From the NCBI RefSeq assembly GCF_946885725.1, contig NZ_CAMPGZ010000070.1, positions 1-18,293 on the forward strand: a stretch of DNA of 18,293 bases. Reading direction: 5' to 3'. This document shows, in pieces, positions 1 to 8,396 of this stretch. The position numbers were made by a program, and so were the translations under genes. How positions within the stretch are numbered: position 1 is the stretch's first letter; the number at the start of each line of letters is the position of its first letter. Source of the DNA: an uncultured Nocardioides sp. (lineage in GTDB: Bacteria > Actinomycetota > Actinomycetes > Propionibacteriales > Nocardioidaceae). The notes under the pieces are model-generated. The model was given only the letters and a program-made list of their open reading frames with translations, did not search any database and was not told the origin of the DNA.

Positions 1-535
1 AGTCGCTCTCATCGGTGTTTGCCGCGCCGGACTCGTCGGTGTCCGGCACGCGCACGATCACCGGGTCGGGCCGCAGGCTCTTGGGCTTGCGCGTCGGCAG
101 CGGGGTGATCCGGACCGCGTCCTCGGCGATCGCGGGCGTCGGCGTGCCGAGAACCTCGCCGTCCTCGAGCCGGATGAAGGCCGGGTTGGCGGCCGGCACC
201 ATGCCCATCTCGCGGGCGGCCTGGGCGACGCGCTGCGGGTCGCGGAGCCGCTCGAGCTCCATCCGCAGCGACTGCTCCTTCGCGGCGAGGATCTGCGACT
301 GCTGCTCGAGCGCGGTCGCGGTGAACGACGACTGCTGCATCGAGGTGTTGAACATCAGCAGCCCGGCGACACCGCTGACGAGCAGCAGCGAGACGAGCGC
401 GACGAACGGCACGCGGGGGGCGCGGGTGCGGCGTCGGGGTACGACGGTGAGCCGGGCGCGCTCGACGGCGGCCTCGGCGATCCGCGGGACGCGGTTGCCC
501 CGCCACGGGTTGTTGTTCGGTGCGGCTTGGCTCAT
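1..535 (-). CDS. ftsL: FtsL-like septum-formation protein (partial, C-terminus beyond left edge)
   Basis: The frame is open for 178 codons from ATG at 535 to the window edge, so the C-terminus is missing. The ATG overlaps the rsmH stop in an ATGA arrangement, implying translational coupling. Visible order: an Arg/Pro-rich cytoplasmic N-terminus (about 1-42), one membrane helix (about 43-62, [20 protein letters not shown]), then a Gln/Glu/Leu-rich coiled coil (about 70-112) ending in [19 protein letters not shown]. That last block is the signature of actinobacterial FtsL/septum-formation-initiator proteins, followed by NPAFIRL. The tail is Thr/Pro/Asp-rich. FtsL is known to be a bitopic divisome protein acting with FtsB and FtsQ at the septum. 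Its place just after rsmH is the usual dcw position, with ftsI expected next. Sequence divergence of FtsL makes the symbol depend partly on context. Confidence 0.85.
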   Translation of the reverse strand, partial: MSQAAPNNNPWRGNRVPRIAEAAVERARLTVVPRRRTRAPRVPFVALVSLLLVSGVAGLLMFNTSMQQSSFTATALEQQSQILAAKEQSLRMELERLRDPQRVAQAAREMGMVPAANPAFIRLEDGEVLGTPTPAIAEDAVRITPLPTRKPKSLRPDPVIVRVPDTDESGAANTDESD

Positions 536-1506
536 CGGACTCCCCCTGCTGCGTGCGGCTTGCGGCCCACGCGCTCGATGGCCCGCACGCGCACGGACGC
601 GGCGCGCGGGTTGCGCTCGATCTCCTCCGCGGACGCCTTCTCGGCGCCGCGGGTCAGCAGCCGGAACGGCGGCTCGCTGCCCTCGGGCACGAACGGCAGG
701 TCCGGCGGTACGTCGCTGCGAGTGACCTCGGCGAAGGCCTGCTTGGTCATCCGGTCCTCGAGCGAGTGGTAGCTCATGACGACGGCGCGGCCCCCGATGC
801 CGACCGCGTCGATCGCCGCCGGCAGCGCCCGGCGCAGCACCGACAGCTCGTCGTTGACCTCGATCCGCAGCGCCTGGAACGTGCGCTTCGCGGGGTGGCC
901 GCCCGTCCGCCGTGCGGGCGCCGGGATGACGTCGTACAGCAGCTCGACGAGGCGACCGGTGCGGGTGAACGGCTCCTTCGCCCGCTCCCGGACGACCGCC
1001 TCGGCGATGCGACGGGCGAAGCGCTCCTCGCCGTACTCGCGGAGGATGCGGGTCAGGTCGTCGACGGAGTACTCGTTGAGCACGTCTGCGGCCGTCGGAC
1101 CCTGGGTGTCGTCCATCCGCATGTCGAGCGGCGCGTCCTCGGCGTAGGCGAAGCCGCGCTCGCGGACGTCGAGCTGCATGGAGGAGACGCCGAGGTCGAA
1201 CAGCACGCCGTCGACGTGGTCGAGCCCCTGCTCGGCGAGCACCTCGCCGATCTCGTCGTACACCGCGTGCACGAACGTCACCCGGTCGGCGTACGGCGCG
1301 AGCCGCTCGCGGCTGCGCTCGAGGGCGTGCACGTCGCGGTCGATGCCGATGACGCGGGCCTGCGGGATGCGCTCGAGGACGGCCTCGGTGTGGCCGCCGA
1401 GGCCGAGCGTGGCGTCGACCATGACGGAGCCGGGGTGCTCGAGTGCGGGCGCGACCAGGGCGACGACCCGGTCGAGCAGCACCGGGACGTGGGCGGGCGT
1501 GGGCAT
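532..1506 (-). CDS. rsmH: 16S rRNA (cytosine(1402)-N(4))-methyltransferase RsmH (MraW)
   Basis: 324 residues, the usual family length. It methylates N4 of C1402 in the decoding centre of 16S rRNA using S-adenosylmethionine, in the cytoplasm. Visible family blocks: [10 protein letters not shown] (6-15), the SAM-binding loop [10 protein letters not shown] (31-40), GIDRD (54-58), [11 protein letters not shown] (103-113), [17 protein letters not shown] (116-132), [18 protein letters not shown] (204-221), MSYHSLEDR (244-252) and the C-terminal [14 protein letters not shown] (299-312). The ATG at 1506 lies 3 bases beyond the stop of the upstream 61-residue gene. No strong ribosome site precedes it, so coupling to that gene is likely. 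The stop overlaps the ftsL start by 4 bases. It belongs to the mraZ-led transcript. Confidence 0.97.
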   Translation of the reverse strand: MPTPAHVPVLLDRVVALVAPALEHPGSVMVDATLGLGGHTEAVLERIPQARVIGIDRDVHALERSRERLAPYADRVTFVHAVYDEIGEVLAEQGLDHVDGVLFDLGVSSMQLDVRERGFAYAEDAPLDMRMDDTQGPTAADVLNEYSVDDLTRILREYGEERFARRIAEAVVRERAKEPFTRTGRLVELLYDVIPAPARRTGGHPAKRTFQALRIEVNDELSVLRRALPAAIDAVGIGGRAVVMSYHSLEDRMTKQAFAEVTRSDVPPDLPFVPEGSEPPFRLLTRGAEKASAEEIERNPRAASVRVRAIERVGRKPHAAGGVR

Positions 1507-1509
1507 GGC

Positions 1510-1695
1510 CTAGGCGCCCTGACCCACGAGAGTGACGACCAGGAGCATCGCGCCGGCCAGGGCGGTGGACGCCACCGCCGAGAACGCCATCACCACCGCG
1601 CCGTCGCGCACCTCGTGGCGGACCCGACGCAGCGGTCGCGCGTCCACCGCGGCGGCGGTGGTGCCGGACAGGCGTCCGGGTGCGAACGAGCTCAT
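1510..1695 (-). CDS. Small single-pass membrane protein between mraZ and rsmH, function unknown
   Basis: 61 residues. I do not recognise a family. The N-terminus (1-32) is polar and Arg-rich (PLRRVRHEVR at 21-30). It is followed by one long hydrophobic helix (about 33-57, Ala/Val/Leu-rich) and a four-residue tail, so the N-terminus is probably cytoplasmic. Support for a real gene: AGGGG lies about 9 bases before the ATG, the stop is only 3 bases from the rsmH ATG, and the hydrophobic profile is gene-like. It lies inside the dcw transcript, so a role linked to the envelope or division is a guess from context only. A size of 61 codons means chance cannot be excluded. Confidence 0.65.
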   Translation of the reverse strand: MSSFAPGRLSGTTAAAVDARPLRRVRHEVRDGAVVMAFSAVASTALAGAMLLVVTLVGQGA

Positions 1696-1953
1696 CGAGT
1701 CGACCCCTCGGTTGGTGCTGCTTCGGTTCTGCTTGTCAGGAATGCAGAGGGGCCCACCTGGTTCGTCGAGACCAGGTCCGGCGTCCGCCCGTCCCGGAGG
1801 GAAGATGCCTTCTGGCGCCGGGGAAGGTGCGCCAGACGGCTCCGGTGGGGCGGACGCAGACCTCGTCCGACGACTCGGGTGAGCCCCTGTTCAGTTGTGC
1901 CCGTCGTACTGGTGCTGCTTCTGCGTGTTCTTCGTGCTGCTGTGCCCGTCGGG
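1696..1953 (-). other. Non-coding spacer between mraZ and the 61-residue gene, with hairpins and short repeats
   Basis: 258 bases with no convincing gene, unusually long inside an otherwise coupled operon. It holds two clear inverted repeats. One has 8-base arms TCTGGCGC (1811-1818) and GCGCCAGA (1829-1836) with a 10-base loop. The other has 7-base arms ACCTGGT (1756-1762) and ACCAGGT (1771-1777) with an 8-base loop. There are also direct repeats on the plus strand: TGGTGCTGCTTC at 1713-1724 and 1910-1921, and TGTGCCCGTCG at 1896-1906 and 1941-1951. No T-run follows either hairpin, so simple intrinsic termination is not evident. Attenuation, RNA processing or an internal promoter are possible. 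Confidence 0.5.
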
Positions 1954-2382
1954 TCAGAGACCCGGGAAGACGTCCTCGGAGAGGTCCGCGAAGGCCTGCT
2001 CCTGCTGGTCGCTGTAGCTCTGCCACGACGCGGCGTCCCAGATCTCGATCCGGTTCATCGCGCCGATCACGATGCAGTCCTTCGTCAGCGACGCGTACTC
2101 CCGCAGCATCGGCGGGATCGTCACGCGGCCCTGCTTGTCCGGCGTCTCGTCCGAGGCGCCGGCGAAGAACATGCGGACGTAGTCCCGTGCGGCCTTGTTG
2201 GTGACAGGCACCTCGCGCAACCGCTCGGTGAGCTTGCCGAACTCCTCCATGGACCACACGTAGAGGCAGCGCTCCTGCCCTCGAGTGACCACGAGTCCCT
2301 CCGCCAGCTCGTCCCGGAACTTCGCCGGGAGGAAAAGCCGCCCCTTGTCGTCGAGCCGGGGTGTGTAGGTACCGAAGAACAT
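1954..2382 (-). CDS. mraZ: Transcriptional regulator MraZ
   Basis: 142 residues, normal length. It contains two SpoVT-AbrB half-domains: the first near residues 5-50 with [16 protein letters not shown] (11-26), the second near 78-120 with [15 protein letters not shown] (82-96) followed by [12 protein letters not shown] (105-116). The paired D-x-x-G-R motifs are diagnostic. MraZ is a ring-forming DNA-binding protein that represses its own promoter, and hence the dcw cluster, by binding short G-rich direct repeats. Exactly such repeats lie 43-76 bases upstream. The ATG at 2382 is preceded by AGGGGAGGG with suitable spacing. It is the first gene of the minus-strand operon leading to rsmH and ftsL. 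Confidence 0.97.
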   Translation of the reverse strand: MFFGTYTPRLDDKGRLFLPAKFRDELAEGLVVTRGQERCLYVWSMEEFGKLTERLREVPVTNKAARDYVRMFFAGASDETPDKQGRVTIPPMLREYASLTKDCIVIGAMNRIEIWDAASWQSYSDQQEQAFADLSEDVFPGL

Positions 2383-2424
2383 CCGGTCCCTCCCCTGGTC
2401 CCACGGCGAGAGGCTCCCTCTCCT

Positions 2425-2458
2425 CCACTGCGCTCCACTCTACCCCACCTTCCCCCAC
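2425..2458 (-). promoter_or_regulatory. MraZ operator: four GTGG boxes at exact 10-base spacing
   Basis: On the minus strand GTGG occurs at 2458-2455, 2448-2445, 2438-2435 and 2428-2425, each 10 bases apart (units GTGGGGGAAG, GTGGGGTAGA, GTGGAGCGCA, GTGGAGGAGA). MraZ in other bacteria is known to bind TGGG/GTGG-type direct repeats spaced by one helical turn. The array covers the promoter spacer, the edge of the -10 and the likely transcription start, so binding should block RNA polymerase. Confidence 0.85.
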
Positions 2459-2464
2459 GGTCAA
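2437..2464 (-). promoter_or_regulatory. Predicted mraZ promoter (-35 TTGACC, -10 TAGAGT)
   Basis: On the minus strand TTGACC (2464-2459) and TAGAGT (2442-2437) are separated by 16 bases. Both fit the main actinobacterial sigma-70 consensus. The start would fall near 2430, giving a leader of roughly 48 bases before the mraZ ATG. The GTGG boxes overlap it. Prediction from motif only. Confidence 0.65.
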
Positions 2465-2541
2465 CCATTTCCGGGTTGTTGCGCGCCCGGTTTCCCCAGG
2501 TTTCGGTGCGGTCCCCGGGTGCGCGCCGCGGGGCGCCGGCC

Positions 2542-2600
2542 CCTGCGGTTGGGGACCAAACCGCAGGCCGGAGGCCGCGAGACCTGCGGTTCGTGACCAA
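2542..2600 (+). repeat. 18-base direct repeat, first copy also part of an inverted repeat
   Basis: CCTGCGGTTGGGGACCAA (2542-2559) recurs as CCTGCGGTTCGTGACCAA (2583-2600), two mismatches in 18, offset 41 bases. The first copy also pairs with AACCGCAGG at 2559-2567, giving 9-base arms (2542-2550 and 2559-2567) around an 8-base centre. This looks like a duplicated binding site for an unidentified regulator in the divergent promoter region. Confidence 0.6.
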
Positions 2601-2621
2601 TAGAGGGGTCGCTTGGGCGGT

Positions 2622-2660
2622 ATGGAGCGGGGTGGAGCGGCCTGGTGGAGCGGAGTGGAG
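2622..2660 (+). promoter_or_regulatory. Possible degenerate MraZ-box array facing moxR
   Basis: On the plus strand TGG occurs at 2623, 2633 and 2643 at a 10-base period (units ATGGAGCGGG, GTGGAGCGGC, CTGGTGGAGC), with further TGGAG at 2646 and 2656. The unit GTGGAGCG is identical to one in the true operator at 2425-2458. The G-rich background makes chance plausible. Confidence 0.3.
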
Positions 2661-2896
2661 GGCGCGGCGGGACGGATCGGGAGGGTCTGGAGTGATGTGG
2701 AGGGAATCCGGCGGGCGGGCGTGGCGCGTTCCAGGTGAACGACGCCCGGGCGATCGAGTTGTCCGGCGAGGTTGTCCGGAGGAGCGGGACGGCGCCCCCC
2801 GGGTTGGCGGCGGAGGCAAGATGAAAGGTGAGGTTCGGGAGCACGATTGGGTGACGGTTGCGACGGGCGTCGGGCCGATGCGATGACACGCCGGGC

Positions 2897-2935
2897 GGTG
2901 ATCAGGTTGACTACGTCCACCTACGGGGTGATCAG
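2897..2935 (+). promoter_or_regulatory. Paired GGTGATCAG sites with a TTGACT hexamer upstream of moxR
   Basis: GGTGATCAG occurs at 2897-2905 and again at 2927-2935, 30 bases apart (about three helical turns), with a -35-like TTGACT at 2907-2912 between them. A matching -10 hexamer at normal spacing is not clear. This may be the control region of the moxR operon, with the second copy near the expected -10. Confidence 0.35.
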
Positions 2936-2992
2936 CACGGACACGCGCGCGCTCGAGGAGCGGCGGCGCCGGCGAGGGAGAAAGAGGAACGC

Positions 2993-3982
<990 letters not shown>

Positions 3983-3994
3983 GCGGAGTCGACG

Positions 3995-5299
3995 ATGCGT
4001 GAGGCCCTCTCGGCCCTGACCACCCGGGGACGGGCGTTCCTCGCGGCGGGCCTCACGGCGACCGTGTGCGCGGTCTTCCTCGGGTACGACGAGCTCGTCC
4101 GCGTCGGCGCGCTGCTCGTGCTCGTGCCGCTGGCGACGGCGTGGTTCCTCGGCCGCAGCCGCTACCGGCTCGGCCTGGTCCGCACGCTGACGCCCTCCCA
4201 GGTGACGGCCGGGCAGCAGGCCCGGGTCTCGATCGACCTCACCAACGACGGCCGGATGCCCACGGGTCTGCTGCTGCTCGAGGACCAGATCCCCTACGTG
4301 CTGGGCACCCGGCCGCGGTTCGTCGTCGACCGGATGGGCCCGCGCTGGAAGCGGCAGGTCGGCTACCTCGTCCGCTCCGACGTGCGCGGGAAGTTCACGA
4401 TCGGGCCGATGAAGGTCCGGCTCAGTGACCCGTTCGGGATGGTCGAGCTCGACCGCACCTTCCAAACCACCTCGTCACTGGTCGTCACCCCGCGCGTGAT
4501 CCCGCTGCCGCCCGTGCCCCTGTCCGGCGCCTGGACCGGGTCCGGCGACAACCGGCCGCGGGCGTTCGCGTCCGGCAGCGCCGAGGACGTCACCGTGCGC
4601 GAGTACCGCCGCGGCGACGACCTGCGCCGCGTCCACTGGCGCAGCAGCGCGCACGCCGGCGAGCTCATGGTCCGGCGCGAGGAGCAGCCCTGGCAGTCGC
4701 GGGCGACGCTGTTCCTCGACAACCGCAAGATCGCGCACGTCGGCAGCGGCCCGGCGTCCTCGCTCGAGCACGCGGTCGTCGCGGCGGCCTCGATCGCGGT
4801 GCACCTGGTGCAGCGCGGCTTCAACGTCCGGCTGATCACCGCCGCCGGCGAGGAGACCGCCTCGCAGTGGCACGAGCAGACCGCGATGGCCGCCGAGACG
4901 AGGCACCTGCTCGAGGCGCTCGCGGTCGTGCAGCCGGTGACCCACCCGCACCTCGACGTGAAGTGGCTGCAGGACGGCGGCCACGCCGGTCTGCTCATCG
5001 GCGTCCTCGGCACGGTCTCCGAGCACGACCAGCCGGTGCTCACCCGGATGCGGCACGCGGCCTCGGCCGCGATGGCCGTGGTTCTCGACGTCCCCGCCTG
5101 GCGCGGCGGTGGCGCCCGCACGGCCGGGCCCCACGCCGTACAAGCGGTGCCGTGGCTGACCGGCCACGGCTGGCGCGCCGTCAATGCCGGACCCCAGGAC
5201 CCGCTGCCCACCGTCTGGCAGGAGCTCGGGTTGCTCGGCCGCACCGACTCCACCCGGTCGCAGTCCGCAACCGTCTCTCCGGCGCGGAGCGTGCTGTGA
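3995..5299 (+). CDS. DUF58-domain membrane protein, MoxR partner
   Basis: 434 residues. Two hydrophobic helices lie near the N-terminus (about 13-30 and 36-53), followed by a beta-rich region with GYLVRSDVRGKFTIGPMKV (123-141) and SDPFGMVE (144-151). The DUF58 signature VREYRRGDDLRRVHWRSSAH (201-220) with LMVRREEQ (224-231) comes next, then a fold resembling a von Willebrand-A region (LFLDNRK). The ATG at 3995 has GGAG about 8 bases upstream and follows the moxR stop by 12 bases. DUF58 proteins are commonly co-encoded with MoxR and are thought to work with it at the membrane; the biochemical role is not established. The stop overlaps the following GTG by 4 bases. Confidence 0.9.
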   Translation: MREALSALTTRGRAFLAAGLTATVCAVFLGYDELVRVGALLVLVPLATAWFLGRSRYRLGLVRTLTPSQVTAGQQARVSIDLTNDGRMPTGLLLLEDQIPYVLGTRPRFVVDRMGPRWKRQVGYLVRSDVRGKFTIGPMKVRLSDPFGMVELDRTFQTTSSLVVTPRVIPLPPVPLSGAWTGSGDNRPRAFASGSAEDVTVREYRRGDDLRRVHWRSSAHAGELMVRREEQPWQSRATLFLDNRKIAHVGSGPASSLEHAVVAAASIAVHLVQRGFNVRLITAAGEETASQWHEQTAMAAETRHLLEALAVVQPVTHPHLDVKWLQDGGHAGLLIGVLGTVSEHDQPVLTRMRHAASAAMAVVLDVPAWRGGGARTAGPHAVQAVPWLTGHGWRAVNAGPQDPLPTVWQELGLLGRTDSTRSQSATVSPARSVL

Positions 5300-7701
5300 C
5301 CGAGCGGCTCCGCCACGCACTCCCCCACGCGGCGCTGTCCGCGGGCCTCGCCGCGCTCACCGCCTGGGTGACGCTGCTGGCTTGGTCGCCGTTCGCCGAG
5401 CGGCCGAGCTCGTTCCTGGTGCCGCTGGCATTCGGGGCGGTGCTCGTCGCGGTGAGCGGCCTGCTGCTCCGCGCCGCGCGGCTGCACGCCGTGCTCGTGC
5501 TGCTGGCGCAGATGATGATCGTCTTCCTCTGGCTGCACCACCTGCTCGCCGAGCCCGAGGCGACGTGGGGCTGGCTGCCCAACCCGACCTCGATCGAGAC
5601 GGTCCGGCTGGCGTTCGTCGACGCGGCCGAAGTCGCCCGCTCCTACGCCGCGCCGGTGCCCGCCGAGGCCACGGCGTTCGCGCCGCTGATGATCGTCTCG
5701 GGCATCTCGATGATCCTGCTGGTCGACTTCATCGCCTGCACGCTGCGCCGGGCGCCGGTGGCCGGGCTGCCGCTGCTGGCGGCGTACACCGCGCCGATCA
5801 GCATCCTCGACGGCGGCGTGCCCTGGGCGAAGTTCGCGGCGGGCGCGCTGTGCTTCCTGTTCCTCATCGCCGCCCAGGAGGCGACCCGGCTCTCGCAGTG
5901 GGGGCGGCAGGTCTCCGACCACCGGCTGTTCGACTCGCAGAGCACCGAGGTGAGCCGCCAGGCAGTGTGGTCCTCGGCGCGCAAGATCGGGGTGACCGCC
6001 ACCGGGCTGTCCGTGCTCGTCCCGCTGCTGGTGCCCACGCTGTCGATCGAGCTGTTCGAGGGCTTCGGCAACGGCCCCGGCGGCAGCGGCGACTCGGTGT
6101 CCCTGACCAACCCGATGGCCGACATGCGCCGCGACCTCGCCCGCGGCCTCGACATCGACCTGATCACCGTCCGGACCGACGACCCCGACCCGACCTACAT
6201 GCGGGTCACCGTGCTCGACCGCTTCGACGGCGACAGCTGGCGCCCCTCCGAGCGCGACATACCGCCGGACCAGTCCGCGCAGGGCGTGCTGCCTCCGCCG
6301 CCCGGGCTCGACGAGGACGCCGAGACCGAGATCCACAAGTGGGACATCACGATCTCCGACGACTTCGAGTCGAACTGGCTGCCGGCGCCGTACCCGACCC
6401 ACTCGCTCGAGGCCCCCGGCGACTGGCGCTACGACACCCGCACGATGGACTTCATCTCTGCGGTGCGCGGTCTCGACACCCGCGGCCAGTCCTACAACCT
6501 CGAGTCGCTGCGGGTGAACCCGACCGCCGAGCAGCTGGCCACCTCCGCGCCGGTGCCCGCGTCGGTGTTCCAGCCGATGACCGAGCTGCCCGAGGAGATG
6601 CCCGAGTCGATCACCCGGCTCGCCCTCGAGATCACCGAGGGCCGGCCCACGAAGTTCGAGCAGGCCGTGGCGCTGCAGCGCTTCTTCCGGGTCGCCGGCG
6701 GCTTCGAGTATTCCCTCGACAGGCGGCCCGGCAACGGGCTGGAGGAGCTCGAGGACTTCGTGCTGCGCGACAAGGAGGGCTACTGCGAGCAGTTCGCCAC
6801 TGCGATGGCGACGATGGGCCGGGCGCTGAAGATCCCGTCCCGGGTCGCGGTGGGCTTCCTCCGGCCGACGTCGACCGACGGCGGTGCGACGTACACCTAC
6901 AGCACGCACGACCTGCACGCCTGGCCGGAGATGTACTTCGAGGGTGTCGGCTGGGTCCGCTTCGAGCCGACCCCGGCCGTGCAGGCGCCGACCGTGCCGG
7001 CGTACACCCGTGGCGACGTCCGGCGCGACGACCCGGCGCAGCCGTCCGCGTCGCGTTCGGTCGCGCCGACGCAGAACCGCATCGACGCACCGACCGCTGC
7101 CGCGGGCACCGGTTCCGACGGCGGCGACAAGGGTCCGGGGCTCGGCACCGTGCTCCGCGGGCTGGGGTGGCTGGCGCTGGTCGTCGTGCTGCTTGGGGTC
7201 CCCCGGGCCGTCCGGTCGGTGCTACGTCGTCGGCGCTGGAGCACGGCGACGTCCCCGGCGCTGCTCGCGGAGGCCGGCTGGGCCGAGCTGCGCGACACCG
7301 CCCGCGACCTCGGCGTCGCCTGGGACGACACCGTGACGGTCAGGTCGCGCGCCCGCGAGCTGGTGCGGTCGTTCGGCGCACCCGGGCGGGAGGAGGACGC
7401 GATCGCCCGGGCCGAGGCTCGCGGCGCGCAGGCCGACCCGGAGGCCGCCCGGGCGCTCGAGCGGCTGGTGCGGCTGGTGGAGCTGGCGCGCTACGCGCGC
7501 GCGGTGCCGCCGTCGGCGGCCGAGGTCGAGGCGACCCGCGCGGACGTGGACCGCTGCGTCGCCGCGCTGCGGGCCGGCGCGAGCCGTCGGGCGCGGACCC
7601 GGGCGACCTGGCTGCCGGCGTCGCTGGTGCGGTCGGTGGCGGCTGGTGGTCCGCGGCCGATGGTCCGGTTCGACGAACCGGGCGTGGACCGCGCGGTCTA
7701 G
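5296..7701 (+). CDS. Membrane transglutaminase-like protein (TgpA/DUF3488 type, C-terminal DUF4129-like)
   Basis: 801 residues from GTG at 5296, overlapping the DUF58 stop as GTGA; an upstream in-frame start at 4867 would lie within the DUF58 gene. About seven hydrophobic helices fill residues 12-249, followed by a large predicted extracytoplasmic domain. The transglutaminase core is visible as KEGYCEQFATAMATMGRALK, with catalytic Cys497, then HDLHAWPEMYF with His541. The third position is Glu557 in WVRFEPTP, where Asp is typical of many relatives. A final helix lies at about 622-640, followed by a charged cytoplasmic tail (about 655-770) resembling DUF4129. These proteins are predicted proteases or cross-linking enzymes of the envelope, working with MoxR and DUF58 proteins; the substrate is unknown. 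It is the last gene of the operon. Confidence 0.9.
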   Translation: MTERLRHALPHAALSAGLAALTAWVTLLAWSPFAERPSSFLVPLAFGAVLVAVSGLLLRAARLHAVLVLLAQMMIVFLWLHHLLAEPEATWGWLPNPTSIETVRLAFVDAAEVARSYAAPVPAEATAFAPLMIVSGISMILLVDFIACTLRRAPVAGLPLLAAYTAPISILDGGVPWAKFAAGALCFLFLIAAQEATRLSQWGRQVSDHRLFDSQSTEVSRQAVWSSARKIGVTATGLSVLVPLLVPTLSIELFEGFGNGPGGSGDSVSLTNPMADMRRDLARGLDIDLITVRTDDPDPTYMRVTVLDRFDGDSWRPSERDIPPDQSAQGVLPPPPGLDEDAETEIHKWDITISDDFESNWLPAPYPTHSLEAPGDWRYDTRTMDFISAVRGLDTRGQSYNLESLRVNPTAEQLATSAPVPASVFQPMTELPEEMPESITRLALEITEGRPTKFEQAVALQRFFRVAGGFEYSLDRRPGNGLEELEDFVLRDKEGYCEQFATAMATMGRALKIPSRVAVGFLRPTSTDGGATYTYSTHDLHAWPEMYFEGVGWVRFEPTPAVQAPTVPAYTRGDVRRDDPAQPSASRSVAPTQNRIDAPTAAAGTGSDGGDKGPGLGTVLRGLGWLALVVVLLGVPRAVRSVLRRRRWSTATSPALLAEAGWAELRDTARDLGVAWDDTVTVRSRARELVRSFGAPGREEDAIARAEARGAQADPEAARALERLVRLVELARYARAVPPSAAEVEATRADVDRCVAALRAGASRRARTRATWLPASLVRSVAAGGPRPMVRFDEPGVDRAV

Positions 7702-7745
7702 ACGGAGGTCGATCGCGCGTCAGCCCGGGGCCGAACGCAGCTCGA

Positions 7746-7786
7746 CCTCGCCGGGGACTCGGTCCGTCAGGAGCGAGCCGGCGAGG
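7746..7786. terminator. Possible bidirectional terminator in the convergent gap
   Basis: Perfect 9-base arms CCTCGCCGG (7746-7754) and CCGGCGAGG (7778-7786) with a 23-base loop lie between the converging transglutaminase and DUF3040 genes. There is no T-run and the loop is long, so this is a weak call based mostly on location. Confidence 0.3.
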
Positions 7787-7811
7787 CCGGACGGGTCAGG
7801 GTCGGAACTCT

Positions 7812-8258
7812 TCAGAAGCCGTTCTGGTCACGGCGGCGGCGCCAGCGCTCCTCGAAGCGCTCCATCATCGAGCCGTGCTGCTGGCCGCGGTTGCCGCGGG
7901 ACTGCTTGCCGCGCCGGCCGGAGCGACCGCCCTCGATGAGGGTGAACGGCGAGTGCGGGTCGGACGGGGCCTCCTGCTCGGGGCTCGCGGTCGAGCCGCG
8001 CCACGAGACGAGGGCGACGTAGGCCGCGCCGAGCATCACCACGAAGCCGACGATGCCGACGATGGTGTTGGAGGTGACCGCTCCGGTCATCAACGTGATC
8101 ACACCGAGGACGAAGACGGCCCCGGCGATGTAGGCCCGGCGTCGCGCGTGGTGACGCATGCGCGACCCGCGCAAGGTGGATGCCAGCTTGGGATCCTCGG
8201 CGACCAGCGCGCGTTCCATCTGCTCGAGCAGTCGCAACTCTTCTTCCGAGAGCGGCAC
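7812..8258 (-). CDS. DUF3040 two-helix membrane protein
   Basis: 148 residues from GTG at 8258. I chose it because GGGAGGT sits 4 bases upstream and the product then begins PLSEEELRLLEQMERAL, the usual DUF3040 opening. An ATG at 8342 would add 28 unconserved residues. The N-terminal acidic helix continues into ALVAEDPKLASTLRG (18-31). Two membrane helices follow (about 42-60 and 66-86), then a polar, Gly/Arg-rich C-terminal tail ending RWRRRRDQNGF. The DUF3040 function is unknown; the family is actinobacterial. It is 138 bases downstream of the sigma gene on the same strand, so it could be co-transcribed or have its own promoter. Confidence 0.85.
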   Translation of the reverse strand: MPLSEEELRLLEQMERALVAEDPKLASTLRGSRMRHHARRRAYIAGAVFVLGVITLMTGAVTSNTIVGIVGFVVMLGAAYVALVSWRGSTASPEQEAPSDPHSPFTLIEGGRSGRRGKQSRGNRGQQHGSMMERFEERWRRRRDQNGF

Positions 8259-8396
8259 GGCTACCTCCCGCCAGTCATCGTCTGCCTCAAGTCTAGGCAG
8301 CACTTCAAGACGTGGGTACCCGGTCCCAGGAAAATCCATCACCTGTGGACGACTCTCGCCTCACACCGGGCTGACAAAGGGCTGACCAGGGGACGC
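8259..8396 (-). other. Spacer between sigma gene and DUF3040 gene with short repeats
   Basis: 138 bases. On the minus strand GTCAGCCC occurs twice, 11 bases apart (plus-strand positions 8379-8386 and 8368-8375), separated by TTT. Nearer the DUF3040 start, a 6-base inverted repeat CTGCCT/AGGCAG (8282-8287 and 8295-8300) overlaps a -10-like TAGACT. A good -35 at normal spacing is not evident. I looked for a FliA/WhiG-type promoter (TAAA with GCCGATAA) and found none. Confidence 0.35.

Larger units (their letters stand above)
2383..2992. other. Divergent intergenic region between mraZ and moxR
   Basis: 610 bases with no gene I can support. Frames open here have Arg/Pro-rich, non-protein-like content. 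It holds the mraZ promoter and operator (2425-2464), a direct/inverted repeat cluster (2542-2600), a run of TGG repeats facing moxR (2622-2660), and two GGTGATCAG copies with a TTGACT hexamer just upstream of moxR (2897-2935). These are listed separately. Confidence 0.7.

Noticed and set aside
1894..1956. Possible UGA read-through of mraZ adding 20 residues
   Set aside because: The next in-frame stop is 20 codons on and UGA is followed by C, but this distance is unremarkable in GC-rich DNA and mraZ is already full length.
520..2886. 788-codon open frame on the plus strand
   Set aside because: It is antisense to rsmH, the 61-residue gene and mraZ. Its composition is Arg/His/Val-rich with no motif, typical of the opposite strand of GC-rich genes.
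2858..2992. 45-residue N-terminal extension of MoxR from ATG at 2858
   Set aside because: The extension does not look like protein and spans the likely control region. The GTG at 2993 has a proper ribosome site.
4363..6918. 851-codon open frame on the minus strand
   Set aside because: Antisense to DUF58 and transglutaminase, both of which have clear domains. No protein-like features.
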